The notes: generated from the letters alone by a model not told the origin. Positions 1 through 13,886 are shown, counted from the stretch's first letter. The stretch: DNA of 64,000 bases from Arctopsyche grandis (GCF_051622035.1 NC_135365.1:25854001-25918000); one strand, 5' to 3'. Numbers and translations: made by a program.

Positions 1-120
1 AGTGGTTAAAGTTTGTAATAGTCTTCCCAAAAATGTAGTAAATTCTTAAAACCTTAAGTCAAACCCCATGGGTCTATCGGCTTTACCGCCTTCCTCATCT
101 ATTATTAAATAAATAAATGA
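1..120 (+). repeat. possible 3' tail of a non-LTR element
   Basis: The stretch ends in a short A/T-rich run with overlapping AATAAA units (about 100-120), as truncated LINE copies often do. No coding frame is recognisable and the left side is cut by the window edge. This is a weak call based only on the tail. Confidence 0.22.
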
Positions 121-920
121 TATTTCATTTTTGTATACCAAATATTGTGAGCAAATTCCCGTTCTAACATTTGGTGACCACAACCGAAAAGTAATCTGAG
201 TATATTCAAAACTTAAGATACATTTTGATGAAATTTATTGACTTTTTTTTTATCTAAAAACACCCAAAAATTTGAAAGAACACATTATTTGAACTATTAA
301 CCATACGCACTTGAGGATAGATCAAATAAGGGAACTCAGCTTAAATAAGTAGTCATCTTTAAATTCACAGGTTAAAATTTCATAGTTTTTTGACATATGT
401 ACATAATGATTTAGTCATTTTTTTTTATTTTGCTAAAGTTTATTCAATCCAATAAAAAACAGAAAACCATCAGTGTCAACAGAAAAAATATTACAGGCAC
501 AAAAAAACGCGCCGAAGAAAGACCCCCATTCGCTTCTAATGTCAAATGAAACAAAAATTTTGTTAATATTATTTATTTTTTATGTTCAAATGCCGATTTC
601 TAATGCTTGTTAAAATCTTTCGTCTAACTCTCACTGTAGCAATTTTGAATTTCATCTCTTTCTTTATGGTTTTAAAAGATTTTTCTGATTAGCTGTTATT
701 TTGTGATCATTTTTTGTGTAATGGAGCTCAAGAAGTTCCTTGGCTCTTCCCCAGAGTGGCGATTAATTAATCAATAAACGTGGTAAAAGGAAAATTTGCG
801 ATGTTACGGGGACGAGTAGGAGATGGTGTAAAAATAGTATAGTCACAGCTTTTATCAGAAGATTATATTATTTAAATAGCAGTAATTATACCCGAGATTA
901 ATGTACAAGTTTGTATTACA
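121..920. other. intergenic, nothing recognised
   Basis: AT-rich DNA without an open frame of useful length, RNA gene or repeat that I can identify. Confidence 0.5.
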
Positions 921-1001
921 AGTTACTAGTTAGGCTGTTTAATCGAAAGTTACTAGTAAGACAGTTAAATCACAAGTTACTAGTTAGAAAGTTTTATCGC
1001 A
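921..1001. repeat. three tandem copies of a 27-bp unit
   Basis: Units start at 921, 948 and 975. Each begins AGTTACTAGT and ends with a TTTAATC/TTTTATC-like segment, and they differ from each other at several positions. It is a short, decayed minisatellite with no coding context. Confidence 0.75.
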
Positions 1002-2218
1002 AGTGCCTTAACAAAGGGCTGGTGGTTGTATATATCAATTCTGCTGGGTGAAATCAACCAATCAGAGAAGAGTGAAACTTTGAGCTAGAGTTTAACTTTG
1101 AAACAAAGTACATATTTTAATAACAATCTGGGGGAAGAAGTAACAAAACTTAAGTCTTTACATATGTGTGAATTACACGGTTTAAGCAATAAGTATGCTA
1201 GGGGAGAAGTCAATAAATCGTAGTCGTAAGACCATGGCAAAGGTTAAAAGTGGAGTTAAAATAATATCTAGTAAATTTAGATATGAAAAGAATTTGAAAG
1301 TCGCAAGTCGAAGTTGAAAGTCTTCAGCGTGCAAAATGTTGTGTTTGTGTCGAGTTTAAAACGTGTATAGAGTAACTAACGAGCTCGCATAAAACGCGTA
1401 TTCGAGTAGGTGATAACTGCGACATCGGCTTTCGTCTCCTGTCATAAATTGACATTATTCCACAATTTCCCAACATTATGCTATACGTGCACGTACTGAA
1501 AATTTCCCTTCCGAGGAGCGAAATTGAGATTTAATCAAATTTACACCGCACAACACAACTCCACAGTGAGGATCTTGCCTCACCCTGTACGTATTATTAA
1601 AGCGCTATATTCCAACAGGGGAGCAATTTGGCAAAATAATACCATGTGTAATACGGAAAATAATCGATTCAAATCGGACGCGCAGTTAATTAAAACGAAT
1701 GCGACAAGGACTTCAGTCTGATAAAAAATTAAAATGAGATGCTTGAGATACGGTACAGTGAATATTGCCCGAGGGTCCGCAGGAATCAGGAAAGTTATTA
1801 TTCGAACAATAGACATAAAAATCCGGATATACCTCAAAATGGAAGAATTCAAAACTCCAAGTCCATAATGTCGCTCAGTAAATTTTGCGAAAGAATTGAG
1901 CAAAACCATACATACCTATGTACCTTTATACATATAAGATATGCGACAAAAATACATATTTTCCAACGTAAGCTATTCAGTCATGCAACCTGTGTTAAAA
2001 GAAAGCAATATTTTGCAAGGAAAAAGGGTTGAAAATATAAACGACTACGTTTTGGGTAATAATCGTTTGTCACACTCATTCCACGGCCCATCTAAGCCGC
2101 ATTACTTGTGAAGATACCTTTTCGAAAAAGAAGACAAAAAATAAAGGGCAAAAACGTACTGTTTAGAAAGCATGTAAAATATGAAACAGTCAACCGTTAC
2201 ACACAACACACAAGAGTA
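1002..2218. other. intergenic, nothing recognised
   Basis: Short open frames occur on both strands here, but none resembles a protein I know or has splice or start context. I treat the interval as non-coding. Confidence 0.45.
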
Positions 2219-2574
<356 letters not shown>

Positions 2575-2575
2575 T

Positions 2576-2593
2576 TGGGGGCTCGTCCGGGAT
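2576..2593 (+). other. primer binding site, tRNA-Pro type
   Basis: TGGGGGCTCGTCCGGGAT matches the 18-base complement of the tRNA-Pro 3' end known from gammaretroviral and some Gypsy-type elements. It lies one base after the left LTR, as expected for minus-strand priming. Confidence 0.85.
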
Positions 2594-2676
2594 GCCTGAA
2601 GACATTTCGAGTGACAGCCAGAAACGGTCAGACGACGACGCGAAGTTTTGACAGTTGAGGTTAGGACGCGCGCGCG

Positions 2677-4431
2677 ATGACGAGATCGCGTACGAGCTTA
2701 AAGGCGAAGCCCGTGACGTCGGTGACGTCACGTCAGCGAACACGCCACACGACGATGATGATATCCACGACGACGCCAGTGGCAACGACGACGAGGGAGA
2801 TACCACAGTTCAATTTCCGAGATCTGGAGGTTGGTTTCGGTCTGCCGAAATATAACGGCAGAAATAGCCCTATTGCAGTGTGGATTGAGCGCCTCGAAGA
2901 AAACGCGCAAATCCTCGGCTGGACGGAGACACAACAGTTGGTGTATGGGCGGATGCTGTGTGAAGGAACTGCCAAGGACTTCTTGGACTCGGAAACGGGC
3001 ATCGTCACGTGGGCGATACTTAAGGAACGATTGACCAGAGAGTTTGGCCATCAGTTGAATAGTGCGGACGTGCACAGAGAACTGAGGTTAGAAAAAAAGG
3101 GAAAAGCGGAAGACATTTTAAGCTACATTTACAGGATGAAGGGGATTGCAGCCAAGTGTAGTTTTATTGAGGAAGAGGCGATTATCGCGTACATAATTGG
3201 TGGACTTGGGTTTGATAAGTATGAAAAAATGACGCTGAGCGGGGCCGGTACAATCCAGGAGCTGAAGACGCGAGTTACGCAGTGCGAGAAAATTAGAGAG
3301 GACGACGAACCCAGGGTGGCGGGGCCCGTAAGAAACCGAGAAAGAGAGAGACCACAATGTTACAATTGCGGAGGACGTGGACACTTATCAGCCGACTGCA
3401 GATTCAAGAAAAGAGGAACCCGCTGCTTCAATTGCAACGAGTTTGGGCACATATCAGCTCAATGTAACAGCACCAAAACAAAGACTGTCTTGACAATACA
3501 AGAAGAAATAAGAAAAGAAGTCAGTATCCCGGGTGCCGCCCTGTTGGGTAGCCCTATCACAGAATCCGTTCTTATGTGCATTGACGGCAGCAAAGTGAAA
3601 TGTGTTAAAAAACCGTGTGTTTTGATGGAGGTTAACTTAGAACGGAGTCTGCCGAGGAGGAAAAAAGAGCAAGACATGAGGGATCGTAAGGAAGTGTGGC
3701 AACAGGCATGTAAAAGACCTTTGCAGCAACGGGCTTCACGAGAGATGTCTGCTCAAAGAGAACTCATTGTTTCCAATGATGAAGAGGACGATGCAAACAT
3801 GGCTGATGGAGGTGTGAACCTGGCTGATGTAAGTGTGAACAGTGATGGTTTGCACAGAAAAAGACCTTTGCAGCAACGGGCTTCACGAGAGATGTCTGCT
3901 CAAAGAGAACTCATTGTTTCCAATGATGAAGAGGACGATGCGAACATGGCTGATGGAGGTGTGAACCTGGCTGATGGAAGTATGGACGGTGATGGATTGC
4001 AAAGAAGAAGACTTTGGGACTACGGAGACATACCGTTTTCAAATACAGATGAACCACCCGATGATCAATTTGGAAAAGGATCTAAGGATTATAGTCATTT
4101 GAAGAATTCTGAAGATGAGAATAAAGAAAAGGAAAAACATAAAGACAAAGAGAAAGATATGGCTAAATCACAAGAAGGATTAAGGGACCCAGTCAAAATT
4201 TCAACACCAAAAGACACTGTATTCACTTTCAAGCTCAGTCGTAGTCGGATTGATGTTAATTCAATGGAAAAGAAAATAGAACCATGGATTGAGAAAAGAC
4301 TTACTGGATGTATCAGTGAGCTAGAACCAATATGTGTTGACTTCATTTATGGTAAATTACTAGCAGAATATCTGTGGGGTGACGGCAGATTCCTCGGACA
4401 GTCACAGAGAATCGCCGAGGGCATTGGATAG
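2677..4431 (+). CDS. Gag polyprotein fused to a PWI-domain tail
   Basis: A 584-residue frame beginning at the ATG at 2677. Residues about 45-215 look like a retrotransposon Gag capsid region (SPIAVWIERLEENAQ, then a TWAILKERLTREF-type helix). Two CCHC zinc knuckles follow at 228-241 and 250-263, which should bind genomic RNA. Residues 285-325 resemble a remnant of the protease region, but no active-site D-S/T-G is visible. Two in-frame 49-residue repeats lie at about 346-394 and 395-443. A charged K/E/D stretch comes next, and a PWI-like domain sits at about 525-567 (key residues P536, W537, I538 and a following VDFIYGKLL helix), as in the C-terminus of RBM25-type splicing factors. The Gag part is certain. 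The PWI assignment and its capture from a host gene are my inference from the motif. The frame is uninterrupted, and its age matches the identical LTRs. Confidence 0.8.
   Translation: MTRSRTSLKAKPVTSVTSRQRTRHTTMMISTTTPVATTTREIPQFNFRDLEVGFGLPKYNGRNSPIAVWIERLEENAQILGWTETQQLVYGRMLCEGTAKDFLDSETGIVTWAILKERLTREFGHQLNSADVHRELRLEKKGKAEDILSYIYRMKGIAAKCSFIEEEAIIAYIIGGLGFDKYEKMTLSGAGTIQELKTRVTQCEKIREDDEPRVAGPVRNRERERPQCYNCGGRGHLSADCRFKKRGTRCFNCNEFGHISAQCNSTKTKTVLTIQEEIRKEVSIPGAALLGSPITESVLMCIDGSKVKCVKKPCVLMEVNLERSLPRRKKEQDMRDRKEVWQQACKRPLQQRASREMSAQRELIVSNDEEDDANMADGGVNLADVSVNSDGLHRKRPLQQRASREMSAQRELIVSNDEEDDANMADGGVNLADGSMDGDGLQRRRLWDYGDIPFSNTDEPPDDQFGKGSKDYSHLKNSEDENKEKEKHKDKEKDMAKSQEGLRDPVKISTPKDTVFTFKLSRSRIDVNSMEKKIEPWIEKRLTGCISELEPICVDFIYGKLLAEYLWGDGRFLGQSQRIAEGIG
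3712..4005 (+). repeat. two in-frame 147-bp direct repeats
   Basis: The unit starting AAAAGACCTTTGCAGCAACG at 3712 recurs at 3859, 49 codons later, with few changes. Both copies are read in the Gag-PWI frame and encode an acidic stretch with DEEDDANMADGG. Confidence 0.9.
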
Positions 4432-5338
4432 AATTTAAGTTGCACCGATGGAAGTGAAGTGTGCGTTTGTGAATTAGAGAATAAGTGAAATACCTGGAGG
4501 GTTTTTAGTTAAGCCTTACTTGTAATTTGATGATTGAAAAGTGTAATGTTTTATTGCTTATTCTAGTATTTTTTGGGAAGTGCTTGGTACATTGAATCAT
4601 GTTTTAATGTGGTTACATGCTTAGAAGAATATAAGATAACTGTATTGAAATGTAATTCTAGTAATGTTTTAAAATGTGATTGTTTCTGGTGTAAAGATTT
4701 AACCTGTCATTGTAAAGGTATTGATTTTAATGTTTTATTGCTAATTCTAGTAATGTTATAAAATGTGATTGTTTCCGATGTAAAGATTTAACTTGTCATT
4801 GTAAAGGTATTGATTTTAATGTTTTGTATTGCTTGACATAATTTTAAATTGTAGTTGTGATGATGATTGTAATTGTGGTGATGATTGTAATTGTGATGAT
4901 GATTGTAATTGTGATTTAAATTGTAATTGTGACAATTGAAAGCATGTTTAGGAGAATATAAGATGATTTTATGGAATGGAAGATTAAACATTGTTGAGGA
5001 TGATAGAGGAAATGTTTTAAAAGAATGTAAGATGATACATTGTATAGAGTGGAAAATGAAATGTAAAAGAATGTGAGATGAAACATTGTTGAGGATGATA
5101 GAGGAAATGTTTTAAAAGAATGTAAGATGATACATTGTATAGAGTGGAAAATGAAATGTAAAAGAATGTGAGATGAAACATTGTTGAGGATGATAGAGGA
5201 AATGTTTTAAAAGAATGTAAGATGATACATTGTATAGAGTAGAAGATGAAATGTAAAAGAATGTGAGATGAAATGCTGTAAAAATATAAAAGACGAAGAA
5301 TGTCATCCGAGGGCGAATGACAGTCAGGAATGACCGAA
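4432..5338 (+). repeat. repetitive 3' non-coding part of the LTR element
   Basis: Three different tandem arrays lie between the gag-PWI stop codon and the 3' LTR: an 89-bp unit twice (about 4653-4830), a 21-bp GATGATTGTAATTGTG-type unit (about 4846-4932), and a 95-bp unit three times (starting 4990, 5085 and 5180). No coding frame is visible. A polypurine tract next to the 3' LTR is not obvious. Confidence 0.7.
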
Positions 5339-7191
<1,853 letters not shown>

Positions 7192-7594
7192 TGTTACGTA
7201 CGCCGCGGATTAAGCGAATAGAATCTCAGAGACTGTGTGACCGAACCTATGGGACAGGATTATCTGTAACGGATATCTGTTAACGGATTAACTAAATGCG
7301 TACCGTGAGACCGGTGTAAGTGGTTTTAGGGATTAGCGACAAGCTAAGTGCATGAAAGCTAAACAATGATTGCACTTCTCATACCGTGGGAATACATATC
7401 CGAATACGTGACTATACAGTAGGTAAACAGATTAGACGTCCTGAGATATCTACCCCTTATAAGGCGGTACGTAGGCGATATCATGTCATTCTGGACGGAG
7501 CACTGGCAATACGTATATCTCCTGAATCATCAATAAATGCTGTGAAACGACTGTTGGCCTTTTACTTGGATCCTCCACCCACCCCTACGCAACA
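7192..7594 (+). mobile_element. solo LTR, TGTT...AACA family
   Basis: It starts TGTTACGTACG and ends CCTACGCAACA, with a 4-bp target duplication ATAC at 7188-7191 and 7595-7598. A TATA-like CTTATAAGG near 7458 and an AATAAA near 7530 are in the right order for an LTR read on this strand. Related copies on the opposite strand lie at 29082, 45781 and 48623. No internal region remains, so this is the product of LTR-LTR recombination. Confidence 0.9.
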
Positions 7595-7930
7595 ATACTT
7601 TATTTAATAAATTTTATATTTAAAAATACAATATAAAGTAAGAATAGTTTAAAAATAAAAGTTGCAAAATACACGTAAAAAATAATAAAAAATAAAAACC
7701 AGGTGGGACATAGGTCGTTTTTCCACAAATTTCGCAATTATTGAAAAATACTCTATTTAATACATTTTATATTTAAAAATACAATATATAATAAGAATAG
7801 TTTATTAATAAAAGTTAAAAAATAATAATAAATAAAATAACCAATAATTTGTTTTTCCATAAATTGCGCAATTATTGAAAAATACTTTATTTAATACATT
7901 TAATATTTAAAAATACAATATTCAAACTTA
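7595..7930. repeat. AT-rich tandem repeat of about 135-150 bp
   Basis: Units begin near 7595, 7746 and 7881, each with AATACT-TATTTAATA followed by TATTTAAAAATACAATAT. The solo LTR at 7192 inserted at the edge of this array. Confidence 0.6.
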
Positions 7931-7969
7931 ATAAGTTCCGCCACTTGATCTTTCTAGAACAGTGGTCGG

Positions 7970-8269
7970 TAACCTGTGGCTCCGGAGCCGCATGAGGCTC
8001 TTTGCATCAAAACTCGCGGCTCTCATTGTCTACCAAAGTTTACGTGAAATTATATAAATACGTATTCCGATAAGGGTGTATGAAACATAAATTTCAAAAA
8101 TTGATTTTCATACATCTCCACGATTTTCGGCTCATAAATGAGTAGGATCTATATTAAATTTTAATATATTGTACAATCCAAAACTATTGTGTTGCGGCTC
8201 CCAAACTTTCCAATTTTGCAACTTTTTCCTCGGTTTGGCTCTTAGCTAGAAAAAAGTTCTTCATCACTA
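7970..8269. mobile_element. hAT-type MITE
   Basis: A 300-bp segment starting CAGTGGTCGGTAACC, the usual look of hAT termini. It is bounded by an 8-bp target duplication TTCTAGAA (7962-7969 and 8270-8277). The right terminal inverted repeat is only partly conserved. It has no coding capacity. Confidence 0.75.
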
Positions 8270-9756
8270 TTCTAGAAATATTAAACAAATAATCAATGTG
8301 TTCCGATAATAAAGGGGACTGCAAGCAATCCAAACGCTGTAGCAGTCGAGCGTATAACGCGGTATCCTTTCTACAAAAGTGGGATAAGCTAAGGGTGACA
8401 TTTATGTCCATACAAATCATCACTTTTTATTACCCACTAATTCCAATCTTCGTTATTATATATTTGTAAAGAAACATGTGGAAGTTATGAAATAAGAGGT
8501 AAATATGCATACAATCACAATCATACCTATATGTATGTACATATATATACATAGGTATGAAATGTGAAAAAAATATGTAATAATATGACAAAACGATTTT
8601 TTAAAATATAAAATTGTGCCATTCAATAGTTTTAAAAAAGAATATTATACCATTAGAAGAAGTTATAAAACATATGACGTACATACATGCATCGTTTGAG
8701 GCCGATCTTGTAGGAAGAACAACATATGTCCCTGGACATATGTTGTTTTTCTAACAAAATGCTTGGACAAGTGTTGTTTTTCCAAAAGTGGCTATTTTTT
8801 GACGCTCATTTTTAGTGACTAAGAGATTTTTTCCACATCCAATAAAAAGTGAGCATGTAGTCCGTGATCAGGACTATCGTTTGCAACAATAAAATCGATT
8901 TCGAAAAAAATGGACATATGCTGTTTTTCAAACGAAGTCTTCAATTGTATCATAACACGGCACGGGCCTGGACGGATATATCATCAATTCATCAGAACAG
9001 GACAAGTCATGTCAGATGACGATACATAAAAGCCCGATTATAATATATGTATACATGGAAAATTCCGTTATGGATGCTGATCTTTTTGCACATTAAAAAA
9101 GAGAACAATATCGTCATATCAGACGTTGATGATCTCTCGTTTGCGTTTCAATCGAGCAATGATTTGGATAAAAGTTGGCGTTCAGAATGTTGAATATTAT
9201 AAAGAAGACGATGGATTTGACTAGCACTAATGCCTATAAGTAAGCGATTCGTTTTGGAATGTCGCCAACTTTGAAAACTAACTGACGATGACGTCATGTA
9301 TAAAATATTTGACGCTCGATTAGACCTTGAATCGAATTGTCGTTTCATTTCATTTGAATTTTTTATATGTGTTTATAAATGCGTATACATATGTGTATTA
9401 TTATTATTCTATATTATTCTATAGTTAGATATTATTTATTATTATATTCCAAATGTCTCAACGAAACTGCATCGCCAAAAAAAAAACTTTTAATTTACTT
9501 CATTTCTACCGAAAGTGTTTAATAATCTTTTATTGATTTTTAATATTCCTACAAGAAACGATTACATAAATAATAGATATTATCATTTTGCAAATCTATC
9601 TAATATAATGTTCGCATATTCGCAAATTAGCTTGTTTAGTAAGAAACCCTTGTTTAAGTAACACGTGCGCAGAATGTAATAAAAAATATGTACATACATA
9701 TATTCTTCCAGTTTAAAAAATAATGTTTCGCAGAACGCATCCCAACTTGTGCCTCT
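8270..9756. other. intergenic, nothing firm
   Basis: No supported gene. A 14-bp perfect inverted repeat with a 2-base loop lies at 8718-8747. Near 9300-9335 there is similarity (about 29 of 34 bases) to the exon-like stretch at 20270-20310, which may be a decayed duplicate of it. Confidence 0.4.
8718..8747. repeat. perfect 14-bp hairpin
   Basis: AACAACATATGTCC, two bases, then its exact reverse complement. Confidence 0.9.
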
Positions 9757-10606
9757 CACTAGACCAGTGGTTCTCAAGTGCGGCCACTACAGAATTTAAA
9801 TGCGGCCATCAGCGACTTAAAAATTAAATATATTTAAAAAAAAAGTTGTAAAATTAATACATCTCACTTGTATTCAACAAAAAACAAACATATCCAAATT
9901 CTTGTCCACGCGAATATGATTTGTAGTGTGTTCTCGATAGTATGCAGAAAAATAAGAAATTGACTTGCAAATTTTCAATAAATGTGAATTTACTGAAAAT
10001 TTGTTGTACCAGAGTTCATTGACGAATCGTGAAATCGCAATAAATATTTATAATGCAATCAAGGCGGATTAGCGGTTATTGAGAGTGAAAGAAGACTGTG
10101 AAAACAAAAATATTTCGTATGCATTGCATTATGCATCAAGAAGTGCTAGTTATTAAATGCACTGTGAGAAAAGTATTAAATGCAATTAATACCAGTAGTA
10201 AATGTTTAGTTCTATATGAGAAATCAACTGTGAAAAACACAATATATTGCTCACTTAGATTGTTAGAATCACATTAGATGGCCAAGTTTTGATAATGGCG
10301 TTCAACGTCTTTGTGATTTAAATTATTATGTGACATCTGCTTTGGCCTTAAATCATAAAGATTTAAGTGAAGAGCTTCAAAGTAATTATATAAAAGTTCT
10401 TTGTATTATATAAAAGTAATTATATAAAAGTAATTATATAAAAAAAAACACGTTAATTTGAACTCTAAATGATTTGATACATATGTCATTGCATCGATCA
10501 AAAACTATACACCGTTGAGTGTAAAATCCGTGAGTGATTTGTCGCGGAACCCTATATTATATTTGTATGAATAAATGAGTGGTAGTTGGACATAATGAGA
10601 GCTTAA

Positions 10607-11151
10607 GAGGGCTGGACAGCAGCGCCTTGTCCATACAAACGTACTATACTTCTCCCTTCCTCAATTATGGCACTAGAGAAATTATTTTTTAATATGCTAT
10701 GGATATCCACCATTGGGATATCCATAGCATATTAAATCTATCGTTTTATTTTTTTGATTTTTTTTTTTTTATAGGAGCTAGGAGCCGCCAAACATCTATA
10801 AAATCGCCTCTTTTTTACACCCACGAAACGAGTCCAGCGTGCTTATTTAACGGTCGATTTAAAAAAAAATACGCCTATAGATGCACAGAAAGTATCTTTC
10901 TCATACCGATGATGATTTTTTTTTAAAAATTGGTCCAGTTTTGGAGAAGAAAATAGGAGAATACGAAACCTCGATTTTGTCAATTTAAATTACGTTTTAT
11001 CTGGTCGAAGCACAACTGTCGCATTCACTCAATATATATATTGATATATATATATATATATTGTCGCATTCACTCAATATATACATACACTCAATATATA
11101 TATCGAAGAAAGGAACGGTAACAAAATTAAGGTTTCGGGTGTACAGCCCTC
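10607..11151. mobile_element. TTAA-target MITE nested in the hAT element
   Basis: It starts GAGGGCTGGACAGC and ends GTGTACAGCCCTC, flanked on both sides by TTAA (10603-10606 and 11152-11155), as in piggyBac/Kolobok-like elements. A related, truncated copy starts at 33477. Inside lies an 18-bp perfect inverted repeat (10691-10708 and 10716-10733). Confidence 0.8.
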
Positions 11152-12009
11152 TTAATACTGGAAATAACAATACTGGAAGTGTAGTGGTTTATCAAAAAAT
11201 GGTAGAAGAATTAAGAACTGGATTACTCAATGCTATTCCAATACAAATATGTACATTATAAATGCGATAATTGCTTTAGTTTGATGATAGCCATAAAAAA
11301 GTGCACGCAAACTGAAGCATCGTCGTGTATCGAGTGAGTAATTATGCTGGTATTTTTTTGCACGATCGTTCGGTGTCATAACACGGATGAAATATTATAT
11401 GTACATATTAGTCGATTAATGAACGGTACGTATTGTTCAAGTGCAAATGTGAAGCCATTGTTACACGGGCAAGCCGTGTTATCGTTAATTAACGCGAAAA
11501 CGAAACAATAACAAAGAATATATTCACATAAGTTCGATTAATAAACAACTACAAAAAAGTAACTTAACAATAATAGAAACAATGCTCATAATTGGCAAAC
11601 TAATATAGCGAAAAGCCTTGTGACAGAAGTTGAAAATGACAATTTTTCAATTTTATCTTCTGTTAGTGATTTCATAGATAAGATGAGAGACACAAATTCA
11701 AAATTAAAATTACTTCAAACTTAAAATAATAGAGAGTCTTAAATCTCTGAATCTGAAAATTGATAAAACGTTGGAAGAATTGAATTTTTGAAAAAGTGTT
11801 TCTTTTGTATCTCGCCCTTTTATTATGATGACAAATGAAAATTTCACAGTACTATAAAATAGATCATTTTCAGTATTAAGATTAATTAACTGGGCTAACG
11901 AAAATATGCATTATAAGAAATTAGTCATGATCAAGTACTTAATAACCATTTTAATAATATTTTGGTTTAAAAATTTTGATGAAACAAACTAATATAAACA
12001 ATTGCTTTA

Positions 12010-12189
12010 TTAATATTGTCTATTTTTCCTACTACCGTATATTGCGAAAGATCATTCAGTGTGATGTACTTTATTAAAAACAAATTTAGAAACCAACTGC
12101 CAGACGCAAACCTAGCAGCAGCAGTGCGGCTTGCATTGGAAAAAAGAAGTTATGAGCAATTTTCATTTGTATTATTATTAAATAAATAG
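12010..12189 (+). pseudogene. hAT transposase C-terminal dimerisation region, remnant
   Basis: The last 59 codons of a transposase frame, ending in TAG at 12187. The motif CERSFSVMYFIKNKFRNQL followed by a DANLAAAVRLA helix is the typical hAT dimerisation signature. Upstream frames in the element are broken by stops and shifts, so the transposase cannot be active. Confidence 0.75.
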
Positions 12190-12585
12190 ATGCCAAAATG
12201 TTACAATTTCTTTTATTTGATTAAATTTGGTGCGGCCACCAGACATTTCCATGGGACCACTATTATCACTTGTGCGGCCACGGTAAAATTTCGCCTGAGA
12301 ACCACTGCAATAGACCACCGATTGTGGCATTTGATCAAACGATTTGGTGTGTGAGCTACCAGTGTTAAAATAGCTACCATTTTCCTTCTTTCGTCCAAGC
12401 GTGTCGCACGGCTTTCCTGCAAGATATTTTGTTCCTGGTTGAGAAGGGTGAGTTTTATACTCTGTCAGATTACACCGTTTATTATAATAATCTCTGAATA
12501 TTTTAGTTGCTGGTGACAGTCGTTTTCGTGGCTAATCTCGAATTTTTGCAAATTCAAATTGAGCACGCCGCCGAGAGCCACGCCC

Positions 12586-12636
12586 AATGCGCCTAGGTTT
12601 CGTTGATTATGAAAAAGCCTTCGATACAGACTTAGT
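12586..12636 (+). pseudogene. reverse transcriptase motif fragment
   Basis: About 17 codons read GFVDYEKAFDT, the domain-A motif of RTE/jockey-like reverse transcriptases with the catalytic Asp. The surrounding frames give no further match, so this is a small relic. Confidence 0.5.
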
Positions 12637-13400
12637 CATTGTGTAGTAGTTAGCACTATATATGTATATGTCTATAAACACTGATGATTCAGTGAGTAAT
12701 GTGATGCCATAATCCCGAACCAATCGCACGAGGACGTGGTTTAAATAGTCGCGTGGTGGGTAGGGCTCTCAATTATTCGTAGTTTTCGAATATTCGAACA
12801 TCGAATAAAAATTGATGAAATATTTGAATATTATTCGTACTTTTTTCCACTTTCGTATTGATTTATTTAAACAATTAATGTAAAAAATTATCAAATATTA
12901 TTTAATAAAAATATTTTTTGCTTAATTATAATTAATTTAATTAATCATCAATTATTTTCAAGTTTTTTCAAATACCTTTTAAATATATTAAATTTAATAT
13001 TTATATTTAATTGTTTAATATATACACAGTATAAAACAACAATACAAAAATTAATTAATTAAATAAATTTTCAATAGATGGCGATAAACGCAATAATTAA
13101 AAAATTGTATTTAATGCATATTTTTATAATAAGTTTTCTATTAAATTTTATTTTTTTGACTGGCAACATTTTTGACATTTCAATACCTTTCAAAAGATAC
13201 CAAAAGTAAATTATTTTGATCTTGTATTCGCATATTTTGTCGTTATGAATACTTATTTTATATACCATCACCATTCATTATAATTATTTATTAGTTTTTT
13301 ATTCAGATCGTACTTTTCGACATTGATATTATGACCGTCGTACATTTTTATTCTGACCATGAATAATAGAATTGTGACCATAAAAAATATAATTATGACT
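12637..13400. other. AT-rich intergenic DNA
   Basis: A run with TTCGAATATTCGAA-like words near 12780-12830 could be a transposon end, but no partner end was found. Near 13300-13440 ATTATGACC-like words recur several times. Confidence 0.4.
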
Positions 13401-13419
13401 AAACGTTAATAATATTATG

Positions 13420-13823
13420 ACCAAAACTCGAATTTTATTCTGATGACCGATTTCCGACTGATGACTGACAGCAGTATGTACATATATATGTACATATATT
13501 AATTTACAGTCAATTTGAGTAAGTAAATTACCAGTGTTTCTTCTATTGCAATTCCAGATATTCAACAAATCAGTGTTTTTTCACAATAGTTCTTTCAACC
13601 TAACACTTAGTCCTAAATAAAACAACATTCATGGAAGGAAACTAAGCATTTTGTATTTCAAAAAAAAATATTCCTACCATCATTCTTCAGCTCCTTCACA
13701 ATACAATATGTAAAGTAAAAATAATGTGTTGAAACTCAATTTGAAATTTATGATCGATAAGAGAGTTATGGGAAATATTAAAACACGGTTTCAAAATATC
13801 CGATGGTCTATTTATTATCTGAT

Positions 13824-13828
<5 letters not shown>
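13420..13828 (+). repeat. upstream region shared with the second NLR copy
   Basis: The stretch with GACAGCAGTATGTACAT, ATTTACAGTCAATTTGAGTAAGTAAATTACCAGTGT and the following ATTCATGGAA phrase has a diverged counterpart at about 60,860-61,170 in front of the second NLR gene. This shows that the duplication covered at least 0.9 kb of 5' flank. A second, internal partial repeat (13,678-13,810 versus 14,088-14,260) is also present. Confidence 0.65.

Positions 13829-13886
<58 letters not shown>
13829..13886. repeat. (TA)n microsatellite
   Basis: Pure TA run within the 5' flank of the NLR gene. It has no counterpart in the second copy. Confidence 0.9.

Larger units (their letters stand above)
9765..12307 (+). 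mobile_element. hAT transposon, decayed
   Basis: Terminal inverted repeats CAGTGGTTCTCA (9765-9776) and TGAGAACCACTG (12296-12307) are flanked by near-identical 8-bp target duplications, CACTAGAC (9757-9764) and CAATAGAC (12308-12315). Both ends also share a GCGGCCAC-type subterminal motif. A transposase C-terminus survives at 12010-12189. The element was itself invaded by a TTAA-target MITE at 10607-11151. Confidence 0.88.

Noticed and set aside
1524..2032. Two short plus-strand open frames
   Set aside because: No similarity, no splice or start context, and equal-length frames on the other strand.
7595..7930. CRISPR-like array
   Set aside because: Units are long, AT-rich and contiguous with no constant-length spacers, and the genome is eukaryotic.
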